Positions 35,151-43,292 of a DNA stretch of 64,000 nucleotides are shown here, one piece after another (the first letter of the stretch is position 1; the number at the start of each line of letters is the position of its first letter). The stretch is from [Lactobacillus] timonensis (GTDB taxonomy: Bacteria; Bacillota; Bacilli; Lactobacillales; Lactobacillaceae), in assembly GCF_900240275.1 (NCBI RefSeq), contig NZ_LT964761.1, positions 1,205,246 through 1,269,245 of the forward strand, in the 5' to 3' direction. Under the pieces are notes generated by a model that worked only from the letters and a program-made list of their open reading frames with translations, searched no databases and was not told where the DNA came from. A program made the translations under genes and the position numbers.

Positions 35151-36128
35151 TTAATTTTGGTGGTGAATCGCCTGCTGAGTTGCTAGTTCAAAGGACTTCA
35201 ATTCACTACTATTGAGATCAATGTTGTTTAGTGAGATAGCATTAATTTGCTGGTTGCTATAAGTCGTGTAATAGAAGGTACCAGTTGTTAAGTTAATGCA
35301 GTCAGTATAAAGAGTATATTCAAACTTGCCTGGTGCCACCTCATCGAGGTTCTTTGGCTGGGCAACATTATTTAAACAGTGGAAGTAATTGCTGACACAT
35401 TCGTCTTCGTTAGTCCCTACCGGCGCGTGAGCTTTGGTGAATACTTCTCTGATGAACCGGCTCTCAGAATCCATTCCACCAGGAAGGTGGCTAGTACCAA
35501 TACCACGGCTATAAGATGGAATGTCAATTTCTGGCGCAAGCGTATTTTGCGGCTCACCAGCGGAGACATTGCGGTAATTAGCCAGGTTTGTCATTTGCTG
35601 CGGAAATTCTGGATTGTTGGTTAAAACGCCTGTGGGGTTGTCGTAGACGTGCAAACCAGTTTTAGTAGATTCAATGACGATGGCCGCACCACCTTTATCT
35701 GCTACCAGCCAGTGAAGTGGCGAATTAGTCATTGTCGAAGAGAAACTTTGGTTGGTTAGGTTAACGTTTGCTAGTAATTCTTTTGCTTCGACCACTGTCG
35801 CTGCTTGGGCCAAGATATATGGAACAATTTCAAATGAAGCGACGTTAACTTTGCCGTCTTGCGCCGAAAAGAAGTGAGCTGGACCATTAAAGTTTAAACC
35901 TGCCATTCCCAGTCCCTTTTCGTTGGCACCATCAAAATAAAGGGGATAGTTATCCTGAATAATTGACATTCCAGTAATGGCAAAGTGATGACTAATCGTT
36001 GATAAGTTTTTCAGGTGCAATGGGTAGTTACGGGGCATAATGACTACTTTTTGTCCGAGGTTCATTTCTAAGTCGAGGTTGCGGCCAAAGTAGCCGTCAC
36101 CCGCAGAATAGATAATGGATGTACACAT
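35151..36128 (-). CDS. bsh: choloylglycine hydrolase family protein (bile salt hydrolase or penicillin V acylase)
   Basis: An Ntn-hydrolase of 325 residues that cleaves amide bonds such as those in glycine- or taurine-conjugated bile acids. Cys2 is the nucleophile (MCTSIIYSAG), so no propeptide is needed. Arg and Asp in GRNLDLEMN, Asn in NNPEFPQQM and Arg in SESRFIREVF fit the conserved catalytic set. The sequence pattern DYPLYF..NEKGLGMAGLNF is close to lactobacillar BSH, which suggests a gut or mucosal habitat, but acyl-homoserine lactone or penicillin V activity cannot be excluded. ATG 36128 has a weak GGATC ribosome binding site. Confidence 0.88.
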   Translation of the reverse strand: MCTSIIYSAGDGYFGRNLDLEMNLGQKVVIMPRNYPLHLKNLSTISHHFAITGMSIIQDNYPLYFDGANEKGLGMAGLNFNGPAHFFSAQDGKVNVASFEIVPYILAQAATVVEAKELLANVNLTNQSFSSTMTNSPLHWLVADKGGAAIVIESTKTGLHVYDNPTGVLTNNPEFPQQMTNLANYRNVSAGEPQNTLAPEIDIPSYSRGIGTSHLPGGMDSESRFIREVFTKAHAPVGTNEDECVSNYFHCLNNVAQPKNLDEVAPGKFEYTLYTDCINLTTGTFYYTTYSNQQINAISLNNIDLNSSELKSFELATQQAIHHQN

Positions 36129-36298
36129 ATTGTCAGATCCTTTTGTAATTGACTGATAAGCTTGCTATAAATTAATCGTAGCATTGCACATCGGTTGAAG
36201 CAAACAATAACAGCCAAAACACGAAAACTATGGCTATACGGGCACTGTTGTTTTGACTATAATAGATTGGTAATTTGACAAATTAAGGAGGAAAAAAG

Positions 36299-38158
36299 GT
36301 GCAAATGAAACCAGCGTTTTCGGCAAAACAGTTACCACATCGTCACTACGTCCATGGTGTTGATGGGTTACGAGCGCTTGCTGTTATAGGGGTTATTGGC
36401 TACCATTTACTGCCCACTTTTTTACCCGGTGGCTTTCTCGGCGTACCACTTTTCTTGCTCATCTCGGGATACTTTGTAACCGGGCAGTTGTTGCGGCGTT
36501 GGACAGATGGTAAACAACTGCAGGCGACAACGTTTTACCGGCGACGGGCTAAACGGCTTTACCCTGTTTTAATAACAATGCTGGCGGCAACCTCGGTATA
36601 TATCCTCTTATTTGCACGGAACTTATTGTATCACCTACGCCAGATTATCTTTACCAACCTCATTGGTGTTTACAATTGGTGGGAAATCTATAATGGTCAG
36701 TCATATTTTGACCGTTTTTCCCAACAATCACCGTTTACTCATCTTTGGACCATGGGCGTACTGATGCAGTTTTACTTAGTATGGCCGCTTATCCTATGGG
36801 GACTATTGAAACTGTTTGGTAAACGTTCGGTTGCCAGAAGGCTGACTTTCCTATTAGCACTTCTCTCGGCAATCGAAATGGCCATCCTGTACCAACCGAA
36901 CAACATTAACCGTGTTTATTACGGGACAGATACACGGGCATTTTCTCTCTTGCTCGGGTGTTGGTTAGCGTTCGTGTGGCCTCATGAAAGGCTGAAAGCC
37001 AGTCTTAACCAGCAAAGCCAACGCTTTTTAGATATTGTTGGAATCGGTAGCTTGCTGGTAACCCTGATTGGCTTTGGCATGATGCATGGTGAAGGGAAAG
37101 CAGCCTACAATGGTGGGATTTTTGGCTACAGCGTCGCGGGGATGCTGCTTCTCGCAACGATCGTCCATCCTGGCAGCAACCTTAGCAAGTGGTTTGCTAA
37201 CCCGTTTTGTCAGTGGGTTGGCCGCCGGTCCTACGGGATTTACGTTTATCAGTACCCAGTAATGGTGTTTTATGAACGAGTAGTTCCCATTGGTCTTCAT
37301 CCCTGGGCCAACGCCTTGATTGAGTTGCTACTAATTCTTGGCATCAGTGAACTGTCATACCGGCTTATTGAACAGCCCTTTGCACATTATGACTGGGGAA
37401 ATTGGCAATCCACGATTTGTTCCTGGGTTAAACCGGGGCAATTAAAGGTTTGGTTGCGGGTGATTCCCTCCTTACTATTGTTGGAACTATTCACTGCAGC
37501 CCTTTGCGCGCCGGAGAAAGCACCACAAAAGAACGCAGTTCAAAGACATATTGAGCAGGCAAGACATGAAACCGCGAGCCAAAATAAACGGGTAGCTGCA
37601 GGAAAAGCGGCGAAGGTCAAAGTCAGCAGCAACTCTCTTCGCCGAAAATACGCTCTCAGTGCTAGCCAACTAGCAGCGGCCAAAAAGCTGAAGGTCACTG
37701 TCATTGGTGATTCTGTGATGGCAGATGCAGCGAAAAGTATTCAGCAGGTAATGCCGACAGCATATGTTGACGCGCAGGTTGGCCGCCAGGGTGCGCAGGC
37801 ACCGGAGATTATCAAGAACCTCAAAAAAGAGGGGCACTTGCAAAAGATTGTGGTCTTGAACCTAGGGACTAACGGAATGATGTCCACGACAACCGTTAGC
37901 AAGATTATTCACGCAATCGGTCCGGGACACGAAATATACTGGATCAATTCACATATTCCAACCAAGGATTGGCAAGGAGCGGTGAATAAGTTGATTTTAC
38001 AGGTAGCCCGGCAACGAGGCGACGTCTACCTCGTAGACTGGTATTCATTGAGTAAAAACCACCAAAACTGGTTTGCTAATGACAATGTTCATATGAATGA
38101 GCGGGGAAATATTCAGTTTACTCGTTTAATTGTTACTACTATTTTGAAGCACCATTAG
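36299..38158 (+). CDS. OatA-like membrane O-acyltransferase with C-terminal SGNH domain
   Basis: The 619 residues have an acyltransferase-3 membrane domain (about 15-385; HGVDGLRALAVIGVIGYHL is the family's N-terminal motif with its His) and a Lys/Ala-rich linker (about 395-455). An extracytoplasmic SGNH hydrolase-like domain follows: VTVIGDSVMAD (catalytic Ser), NLGTNG and DNVHMNERGN (Asp-x-x-His). The architecture equals that of OatA, which O-acetylates muramic acid and gives lysozyme resistance. GTG 36299 is chosen because AAGGAGG lies 7 bases upstream. The HAD gene follows 10 bases later. The exact acceptor is inferred. Confidence 0.92.
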   Translation: MQMKPAFSAKQLPHRHYVHGVDGLRALAVIGVIGYHLLPTFLPGGFLGVPLFLLISGYFVTGQLLRRWTDGKQLQATTFYRRRAKRLYPVLITMLAATSVYILLFARNLLYHLRQIIFTNLIGVYNWWEIYNGQSYFDRFSQQSPFTHLWTMGVLMQFYLVWPLILWGLLKLFGKRSVARRLTFLLALLSAIEMAILYQPNNINRVYYGTDTRAFSLLLGCWLAFVWPHERLKASLNQQSQRFLDIVGIGSLLVTLIGFGMMHGEGKAAYNGGIFGYSVAGMLLLATIVHPGSNLSKWFANPFCQWVGRRSYGIYVYQYPVMVFYERVVPIGLHPWANALIELLLILGISELSYRLIEQPFAHYDWGNWQSTICSWVKPGQLKVWLRVIPSLLLLELFTAALCAPEKAPQKNAVQRHIEQARHETASQNKRVAAGKAAKVKVSSNSLRRKYALSASQLAAAKKLKVTVIGDSVMADAAKSIQQVMPTAYVDAQVGRQGAQAPEIIKNLKKEGHLQKIVVLNLGTNGMMSTTTVSKIIHAIGPGHEIYWINSHIPTKDWQGAVNKLILQVARQRGDVYLVDWYSLSKNHQNWFANDNVHMNERGNIQFTRLIVTTILKHH

Positions 38159-38168
38159 GAGGATTATT

Positions 38169-38993
38169 ATGACCATCAAAATGATCGCATTAGATCTGGA
38201 TAATACGCTACTCGATAGCCATAAAAAGATTAGTGTCCGAAATGAACGGGATCTGCGGGCACTTCATGAACAAGGCATTAAGGTTGTTTTGTGTACTGGC
38301 CGGCCAATCAACGCCATTTGGCCACTGATTCAACAACTTGGATTGACGAATGATGACGACTGTACGATTAACTTCAATGGTGGCTTGGTTGTGGAAAATA
38401 ACAGCAAACAGGTCCTGTTCCGCCAGGGGATGGGTTACGAGAATATTCACCGTGTTTATGATTACTGTAAGCAGAATCACTACCCGCTCAACGTTTTAGA
38501 TTTTGAATCGGTTTATGAAATGACTGACCTGGCCGAGTCAGGCTACTCTGGTTTTATTCACCACATTCAATACCACCACATGCCGTTTAGCCAGCTACCT
38601 CATGACAAGGAATATAGCAAATTGATTATCTGTACGAATGTTGATGTGGTCGAAGAAGCTCAACAGAACGTACCGCAGACGATTAAGGACGTTTTCACGG
38701 TCACACGGTCACAGCCATATGTCCTCGAGTTTTTACCGCCGCAAGTAGATAAGGCAGTTGGTTTGCAAAAGTTACTAGATCATTACGGATGGGACTTTAG
38801 CAACGTCATGAGCTTCGGCGATGGCGATAACGACCTGGGGATGACAAAGGCAGTTGATGGTGGTAACGGTGTTGCGGTGGCGATGGCCAACGGCGTTGAC
38901 CAGGTTAGACAGGCGGCCACTAAGGTGACAAAGTCAAATGACGAAGACGGGGTTGCAGTCTTTTTAGAAGATTATTTTGCAACACGGCTGTAA
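38169..38993 (+). CDS. Cof-type HAD-IIB family hydrolase
   Basis: A 274-residue phosphatase: motif I ALDLDNTLLDS, motif II VLCTGRP, and motif IV MSFGDGDNDLGMTKAV. The cap domain lies in the middle third. Substrate is unknown. ATG 38169 follows TAGGAGGATT. It is co-transcribed with the acyltransferase gene, and a terminator lies at 39010-39071. Confidence 0.92.
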   Translation: MTIKMIALDLDNTLLDSHKKISVRNERDLRALHEQGIKVVLCTGRPINAIWPLIQQLGLTNDDDCTINFNGGLVVENNSKQVLFRQGMGYENIHRVYDYCKQNHYPLNVLDFESVYEMTDLAESGYSGFIHHIQYHHMPFSQLPHDKEYSKLIICTNVDVVEEAQQNVPQTIKDVFTVTRSQPYVLEFLPPQVDKAVGLQKLLDHYGWDFSNVMSFGDGDNDLGMTKAVDGGNGVAVAMANGVDQVRQAATKVTKSNDEDGVAVFLEDYFATRL

Positions 38994-39009
38994 CAAATGG
39001 CAATTTAAC

Positions 39010-39071
39010 GGGCTTTAAAAACAAGAAGAAGGGTTAAATTATCTTTTTCTTGTGAAAAAAGCCCTTTTTTT
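39010..39071 (+). terminator. intrinsic terminator after the HAD gene
   Basis: GGGCTTT (39010-39016) pairs with AAAGCCC, with a second inner pairing ACAAGAAG / CTTTTTCTTGT, followed by a run of T. Confidence 0.8.
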
Positions 39072-39325
39072 GATCAAAAATGATGCTTCTTAATTAATTT
39101 TTTAGGCTCACCAAAGAAAACGATGGTGACGCAGTTGCCTCCAGATAAAGTCACAAATAGGCTTTGTATTGGATAGCTAATGTTACAAAAGATTACAGAA
39201 AATGCGATGGTTCAGCCAATTTCGATATTGTCTTGTTACTTTATAGTAATATTAAATAGCTATCATAGTAACCGTTGAAATTGATAAGCAAGTTACAAAA
39301 AATAAAAGGACGGTTGATTGATTTT
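39072..39325 (+). promoter_or_regulatory. long leader of the LysM/Apf gene with WalR-like site
   Basis: This gene-free stretch precedes the LysM gene. TGTTAC-TTTAT-AGTAAT (39234-39250) resembles the WalR (YycF) operator, two TGTWAH hexamers five bases apart, with one mismatch. A second related sequence, TGTTACAAAAGATTACA, lies at 39181-39197. Wall hydrolases are classic WalR targets. No confident -35/-10 pair was picked. Nothing else is recognised here. Confidence 0.4.
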
Positions 39326-39892
39326 ATGTTTAAGAAGAACTTAACCAAGATTGTTGCTAGTGTTGCTGCTTTAGGTGCAGGTGTTGCCGCAACGACTGCA
39401 GTTGCTAATGCCGACACTGTTTACACTGTTCAAAGCGGTGACACCCTGTCAGGGATCTCGATGAAGTTCGCTAAGGACACGAACCACGTCAACGAACTGG
39501 CACAAAAGAATAACATCAAGGACGTTAACGTCATCTATGTTGGTCAAAAGTTGCTGATTACTAGCGATGGTCAGATTGAACAAGCTACTGCAAAGCAGGC
39601 AGCTACTCTGCCAAGTGCTAACAACACTGCAAACACTAACAGCTCTTCATACACTTCAAGTGTTTCTGGTAGTGAAGCAGCTGCGAAGGCTTGGATTGCT
39701 GCCCGCGAATCTGGTGGTAACTACGGTGCTACTAATGGCCAGTACATTGGTAAGTACCAACTGTCTGCTTCATACCTTGGTGGGGACTACTCACCAGCAA
39801 ACCAGGAACGGGTTGCTGACCAATACGTCGCAAGTCGTTACGGTTCATGGCAAAATGCCCAGGCTCACTGGCAAGCTAACGGCTGGTACTAA
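39326..39892 (+). CDS. LysM domain protein with Apf-like C-terminus
   Basis: A secreted protein of 188 residues: signal peptide (about 1-31, ending VANADT), LysM peptidoglycan-binding domain (about 33-77, YTVQSGDTLSGISMKFAKD), a Ser/Thr/Asn/Ala linker, and a C-terminal domain. That domain (about 122-188, ARESGGNYGATNGQYIGKYQLS ... RYGSWQNAQAHWQANGWY in two parts) is like aggregation-promoting factors and lysozyme-type transglycosylases. Such proteins are abundant on lactobacilli and influence adhesion and shape. ATG 39326 gives a proper signal peptide; AAAGGA is 15 bases upstream, so a TTG at 39314 is an alternative. Confidence 0.9.
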   Translation: MFKKNLTKIVASVAALGAGVAATTAVANADTVYTVQSGDTLSGISMKFAKDTNHVNELAQKNNIKDVNVIYVGQKLLITSDGQIEQATAKQAATLPSANNTANTNSSSYTSSVSGSEAAAKAWIAARESGGNYGATNGQYIGKYQLSASYLGGDYSPANQERVADQYVASRYGSWQNAQAHWQANGWY

Positions 39893-39913
39893 GAGCGGCC
39901 TAATGAACTAATG

Positions 39914-39947
39914 AAAAATGGCGAGACTTTTTGGTCTCGTCATTTTT
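39914..39947 (+). terminator. intrinsic terminator after the LysM gene
   Basis: AAAAATGGCGAGAC pairs with GTCTCGTCATTTTT around TTTTTG. Confidence 0.92.
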
Positions 39948-39975
39948 GCGTATAATGGCAGAGGAGGGATCAGAA

Positions 39976-40731
39976 ATGGCAAAGCAACGATTAGTGCCGC
40001 TTGATGGCGCAATGAATTTTCGTGACCTGGGAGGCTATCAAACTACGGATCACCAGACGGTAATCTGGAATAAAATTTATCGTGCGGATTCCCTAAGTGA
40101 TTTGTCAACTGGTGATTTAAAGCAGTTGACAAAACGACATGTCACTGTTGATTGTGATCTGAGGTCTGCCTTTGAGCAACGAGCAATGCCTGATCAACTA
40201 ACTACGGAAATGAAATATATTGACTGTCATGTGTATGCCGAAGAGGGGGATACTGACCAGCAGTCCGATGTTCCTGGTGAAATTTTGCCGACAGATTATT
40301 TGGGCAGCATCTATCAGCACATTTTGCTGAACATTCACTCTCAGCATGCTTTTGGTAAAGTAATGCGTGAACTGGTCAACCTTGCGCCTGATGAAGCACT
40401 CGTCTTTCACTGCAGTGCTGGCAAAGACCGGACAGGAGTGATGGCCGCGTTGATTTTAAAAACACTGGGTGTCGATGACCAGACGATCATTAAGGATTAC
40501 CTACTGACTAACCAACTTTACGACTTTTCGGCGGCGAGGCAATTACCATCTGCTAATCAGTTGGGGCAGATGGTTGCTAAGATGAATACAACCAAGGGGG
40601 ATGGCCCGGTGATGAAGGGCTTTTTAACAACCTTAGAGCAGGGCTGGGGATCGATTGACCATTTTTTGATTCGGCAGTTAGGATTAAGTGCAGAAGAGAT
40701 TGACAAGTTTCGCCAACGATATTTGAAATAA
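39976..40731 (+). CDS. tyrosine-protein phosphatase (Lip/IphP type)
   Basis: A 251-residue cysteine phosphatase. The active-site loop is HCSAGKDRTGVMAAL (C-x5-R with an extra Lys-Asp, as in the LipA/IphP class that also accepts phosphoinositides). The N-terminus carries the family's NFRDLGGYQT. There is no signal peptide, so it is probably cytoplasmic. ATG 39976 follows GAGGAGGGATC at the right distance. It is monocistronic, with a terminator at 40735-40769. Confidence 0.92.
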   Translation: MAKQRLVPLDGAMNFRDLGGYQTTDHQTVIWNKIYRADSLSDLSTGDLKQLTKRHVTVDCDLRSAFEQRAMPDQLTTEMKYIDCHVYAEEGDTDQQSDVPGEILPTDYLGSIYQHILLNIHSQHAFGKVMRELVNLAPDEALVFHCSAGKDRTGVMAALILKTLGVDDQTIIKDYLLTNQLYDFSAARQLPSANQLGQMVAKMNTTKGDGPVMKGFLTTLEQGWGSIDHFLIRQLGLSAEEIDKFRQRYLK

Positions 40732-40734
40732 AGA

Positions 40735-40772
40735 GAACCCCCGTCGCTGAGCAATCGCGGCAGGGGTTCATT
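40735..40772 (+). terminator. intrinsic terminator after the phosphatase gene
   Basis: GAACCCC (40735-40741) pairs with GGGGTTC (40763-40769), followed by ATTGTTT; the T-tract is imperfect. Confidence 0.65.
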
Positions 40773-40811
40773 GTTTAATAAAAAAGACCAGCCGAAGCTG
40801 ATCGTTAGAAG

Positions 40812-40884
40812 TTGGGCATACTGGGCTCGAACCAGTACATTATGGATCCAGGGTCCACCGCCTTACCAATTTGGCTAATGCCCA
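40812..40884 (-). tRNA. tRNA-Gln (anticodon CTG), unusual C33
   Basis: On the minus strand 73 bases form a cloverleaf with a perfect 7-bp acceptor stem (TGGGCAT / ATGCCCA), discriminator A, T-loop TTCGAGC, and anticodon stem GTGGA / TCCAT. The 5' T1-A72 pair is typical of glutamine tRNA. The anticodon loop reads CCCTGGA, giving anticodon CTG for the codon CAG. Position 33, almost always U, is C here. CCA is not encoded. Confidence 0.85.
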
Positions 40885-40948
40885 ATATTTAATGTGTTGC
40901 CTTAACAACGATTAATAGTATAGCGAAAAAAAGAACTAAACGCAATAC

Positions 40949-41113
40949 TTATTTTGAATTTTTTTGACTGCCTTGTTGCGTCTTCAGAGTGGCTCCCCAG
41001 TGGCCAGTACGAAAGCCGCCCCACTTCTGAATACCGGGATCATGATATTCATTTTCGAAAAAGTTTCTGGCAATCCTGCCAGCTTCCTCATCACTATAAA
41101 GACGTAGTTCCAT
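40949..41113 (-). CDS. small hypothetical protein, 54 residues, in the Y-polymerase cluster
   Basis: ATG 41113 is preceded by AAAAGGAGTG with good spacing; the frame ends at TAA 40949. The product starts MELRLYSDEEAGRIARNFFE and contains HDPGIQKWGGFRTGHWGA, a Gly/Trp-rich central segment, then a polar tail. There is no membrane helix. It follows the 99-residue gene by 15 bases on the same strand and is therefore likely the third gene of the umuC-like operon. I do not recognise a family. The next 40 bases downstream lead into tRNA-Gln. Confidence 0.65.
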   Translation of the reverse strand: MELRLYSDEEAGRIARNFFENEYHDPGIQKWGGFRTGHWGATLKTQQGSQKNSK

Positions 41114-41128
41114 TCCAAACACTCCTTT

Positions 41129-41428
41129 TTAACGTGTTAGCTGGTGAAGTCGTCGCTGCTCATCATAACTAAAACCGGTCAGAATGATCGGCAGTTGGTA
41201 GCTTTGCCGGAAAATACTCAGACTATCCATCAATAGGTCGATTTTTGCTGGTTCAGCAGCAAGGGGGAGTGACCGGGTGGACACGCCCCGCCGGCGAATA
41301 TAGAAAAAGTAGTGGTATTGTTGATCAGCGTTGACGTTTACCACTGACAAGTGGTAGCGGGTTTCGGGTAAGCGATGGAAGTATTGATTTACCCGGCTGA
41401 CTAGTTGTTGACCAATCTTTGTGGACAT
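41129..41428 (-). CDS. hypothetical protein, YolD-like position
   Basis: A 99-residue soluble protein beginning MSTKIGQQLVSRVNQYFHRL. It starts 5 bases after the Y-family polymerase stop with AAAGGAGTAATTG as ribosome binding site. In many Firmicutes a YolD-like protein follows UmuC/DinP in this position; the beta-rich centre (YHLSVVNVN, HYFFYIRRRG) is compatible with that, but the sequence match is not clear enough for a firm family call. It probably assists or regulates the polymerase. Confidence 0.7.
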   Translation of the reverse strand: MSTKIGQQLVSRVNQYFHRLPETRYHLSVVNVNADQQYHYFFYIRRRGVSTRSLPLAAEPAKIDLLMDSLSIFRQSYQLPIILTGFSYDEQRRLHQLTR

Positions 41429-41433
41429 AACAA

Positions 41434-42573
41434 TTACTCCTTTGGTGCAAAGAGGTCGAGCTGCTCACTGGTTAGCCGTTGCAGGTTACCGAAACCGACA
41501 AAGACAATCCGCACATCTTCACCATGCCACAACTGGTTAAAGAGCCGAACAGCAATGGCTAATGCAGATTGTTGGTCGGGTACGCCAACAAAGTTACGGG
41601 TCTTGGAAACCGAGTGGCCATGAAAGTCTTCAGGACTATCCTGGAAGGTCAGACTCACGGAAATATTACCAGGCACGAGTCCTTGTTTCTCTACCCGGCG
41701 GAACGCACTTTGACCGACCTTTGCGAGTGTTTGCCGTAATTCATGTTCGTTACTTGACCCTTCGGTAATGACGTGGGAATTACTAATGCTATGTGACCGG
41801 TGCGGGCGCGGATCGTCAAGGTGTGACCGGTCGATTCCCCAGGCAGTCGCATAGAGACTTGTTCCGCGAACTTTTCCCATGGCTGCTTGTAAGGCATGCG
41901 GGTCGGTATGAGCAATATCCCCGAGGGTGTGGATGCCAAGTGAATTGAGCTTGGCAGCAGTTTGCTTACCGATACCCCAAACGTTAGTTAACGGGTGAAT
42001 TGGCCACAGCTTAGCGGGAATGTCGCGGTACTGGAGGCGGCCTACAGAATCAGGTTGTTCCTTAGCTACCACGTCAAGCGCTAATTTAGCCAGTAGTGGG
42101 TTATCACCGATACCAACTGTCGTAATGAGCCCCAGCTGCTGGTAGATTTCTTGTCTGATGGCTTTGACAATGCTGTCGACTGAGGGACCATATTTCTTCC
42201 AATGATGGCTGACGTCGAGAATTGATTCGTCAATAGAATAGGGGAGTAATTCTTTCTTGCCAACAAACTTTAAAAACAGCTCGTTGATTTGTTGATTACG
42301 CTTTTCATAGAGTTCCATTCGCGGCGGCACAATAATCAAGCGATCGTCGTGGGGAAGTTGGCTCTTAGTTCCGCGGTTGTGGAGGTGAAACATTTTCTTG
42401 GCCATTGGTGAAGCGGCCACCACTAAGCCATGGGCAGTATGTGGCACCTCTCTCAGCACGACTAAGGGAGTAGTCAACGGGTCGAGTCCGCGAACAGTAC
42501 ACTCAACACTAGCAAAAAAAGATTTATTGTCGACGACCAGAAAGAGGCCGTGAGGTTCGTGTTGATAGTTCAT
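41434..42573 (-). CDS. Y-family DNA polymerase (UmuC/DinP-like)
   Basis: A translesion polymerase of 379 residues. Catalytic motifs are VVDNKSFFASVE (the first Asp, followed by the steric-gate region) and SIDESILDVS (Asp-Glu pair). HhH DNA-binding helices (TNVWGIGKQTAAKLNSLGIHTLGDIA in two parts) and the little-finger domain follow. ATG 42573 follows GGGAGGAAAAG; the frame upstream to 42681 is not supported. UvrX/UmuC-like proteins of this type are often SOS-induced, but I found no clear LexA box upstream. Confidence 0.93.
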   Translation of the reverse strand: MNYQHEPHGLFLVVDNKSFFASVECTVRGLDPLTTPLVVLREVPHTAHGLVVAASPMAKKMFHLHNRGTKSQLPHDDRLIIVPPRMELYEKRNQQINELFLKFVGKKELLPYSIDESILDVSHHWKKYGPSVDSIVKAIRQEIYQQLGLITTVGIGDNPLLAKLALDVVAKEQPDSVGRLQYRDIPAKLWPIHPLTNVWGIGKQTAAKLNSLGIHTLGDIAHTDPHALQAAMGKVRGTSLYATAWGIDRSHLDDPRPHRSHSISNSHVITEGSSNEHELRQTLAKVGQSAFRRVEKQGLVPGNISVSLTFQDSPEDFHGHSVSKTRNFVGVPDQQSALAIAVRLFNQLWHGEDVRIVFVGFGNLQRLTSEQLDLFAPKE

Positions 42574-42712
42574 GACTTTTCCTCCCTTCGGATCGATTTT
42601 ACGATGGTTATTATTGTTGAAGCAAGGAAGAAGCAGGCTTTTTGTGCGTTTTTTGCAACAATCTGCTACAATAGCTGGCAAGAGAGAAGTTTGATCCAGG
42701 AGGTTAGTACTA

Positions 42713-43042
42713 ATGGCAAGCAGTTCCGATAGTATTTATAACGTTTTGTACCAAATTAAACGCCATCCTGAAATGGCTGAAATTAGTGAACAAGATTGTT
42801 CAAACGTGATTGGCTTGTCCGTGCCGGATAGTACCAAGGTGTCGGATTCTGCCTTTTACTTTCCGGACAACCAGTTAATGGTGAACCGGCTTTCGGGAGA
42901 CTTTGTGGCCCAGAATGGTGACCTGTTAGATTACTTCTACGAGCAGACCAAGAATACCATTCCTGATTATCATAACGTGTGGGTAACAAGTTCACATTTT
43001 ACTAACCACCACCGTTACTTTCTGGAATTATCTTTTGAGTAG
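42713..43042 (+). CDS. hypothetical protein, 109 residues
   Basis: A soluble acidic protein starting MASSSDSIYNVLYQIKRHPE, without signal peptide or membrane helix. The pattern resembles small lactobacillar proteins of unknown function. ATG 42713 is preceded by CAGGAGG, about 10 bases away. It is divergent from the Y-polymerase gene, and the tRNA-Glu promoter starts 6 bases after its stop codon. Confidence 0.75.
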   Translation: MASSSDSIYNVLYQIKRHPEMAEISEQDCSNVIGLSVPDSTKVSDSAFYFPDNQLMVNRLSGDFVAQNGDLLDYFYEQTKNTIPDYHNVWVTSSHFTNHHRYFLELSFE

Positions 43043-43048
43043 TTAATA

Positions 43049-43077
43049 TTGACAAATTAGGACGCAGTCGGTATACT
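43049..43077 (+). promoter_or_regulatory. tRNA-Glu promoter
   Basis: TTGACA (43049-43054), exactly 17 bases, then TATACT (43072-43077), 18 bases before the tRNA: a near-consensus strong promoter, which argues that the tRNA gene is functional. Confidence 0.88.
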
Positions 43078-43095
43078 ACGTTTTGTATGTTTGAT

Positions 43096-43168
43096 TGCCC
43101 GCTGGTCAAATTGGTTAAGACGTCGCCCTCTCAAGGCGGAGTTACGGGTTCGATCCCCGTGCGGGTGA
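43096..43168 (+). tRNA. tRNA-Glu (anticodon CTC)
   Basis: The 73 bases fold with acceptor TGCCCGC / GCGGGTG (the first two pairs are T-G and G-T wobbles), D-arm GTC...GAC, anticodon stem CGCC / GGCG with loop CTCTCAA and T-arm ACGGG-TTCGATC-CCCGT. The anticodon CTC reads GAG. The weak outer acceptor pairs are odd and could reflect past recombination at the 3' end. CCA is not encoded. Confidence 0.85.
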
Positions 43169-43292
43169 TTTTTTTGTGTTTTCATAGTTTCCAGTAGCTT
43201 ACAAACGTTGATATATCAGCATTCTTGATTTTGCGGAAAACCTATAAAAGCTATTAAAAACAGATTTTGCGGAAAAATTGCGGAAAAATAAA
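43169..43292 (+). other. probable relic attachment site of an integrated element
   Basis: Immediately after tRNA-Glu, TTGCGGAAAA occurs three times in direct orientation (43232-43241, 43267-43276 and 43278-43287); the first two are extended to GATTTTGCGGAAAA. Short direct repeats next to a tRNA 3' end are what arm-type binding sites of tyrosine integrases look like. No integrase gene remains. The segment is AT-rich and ends at the ISL3 element. Confidence 0.5.
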
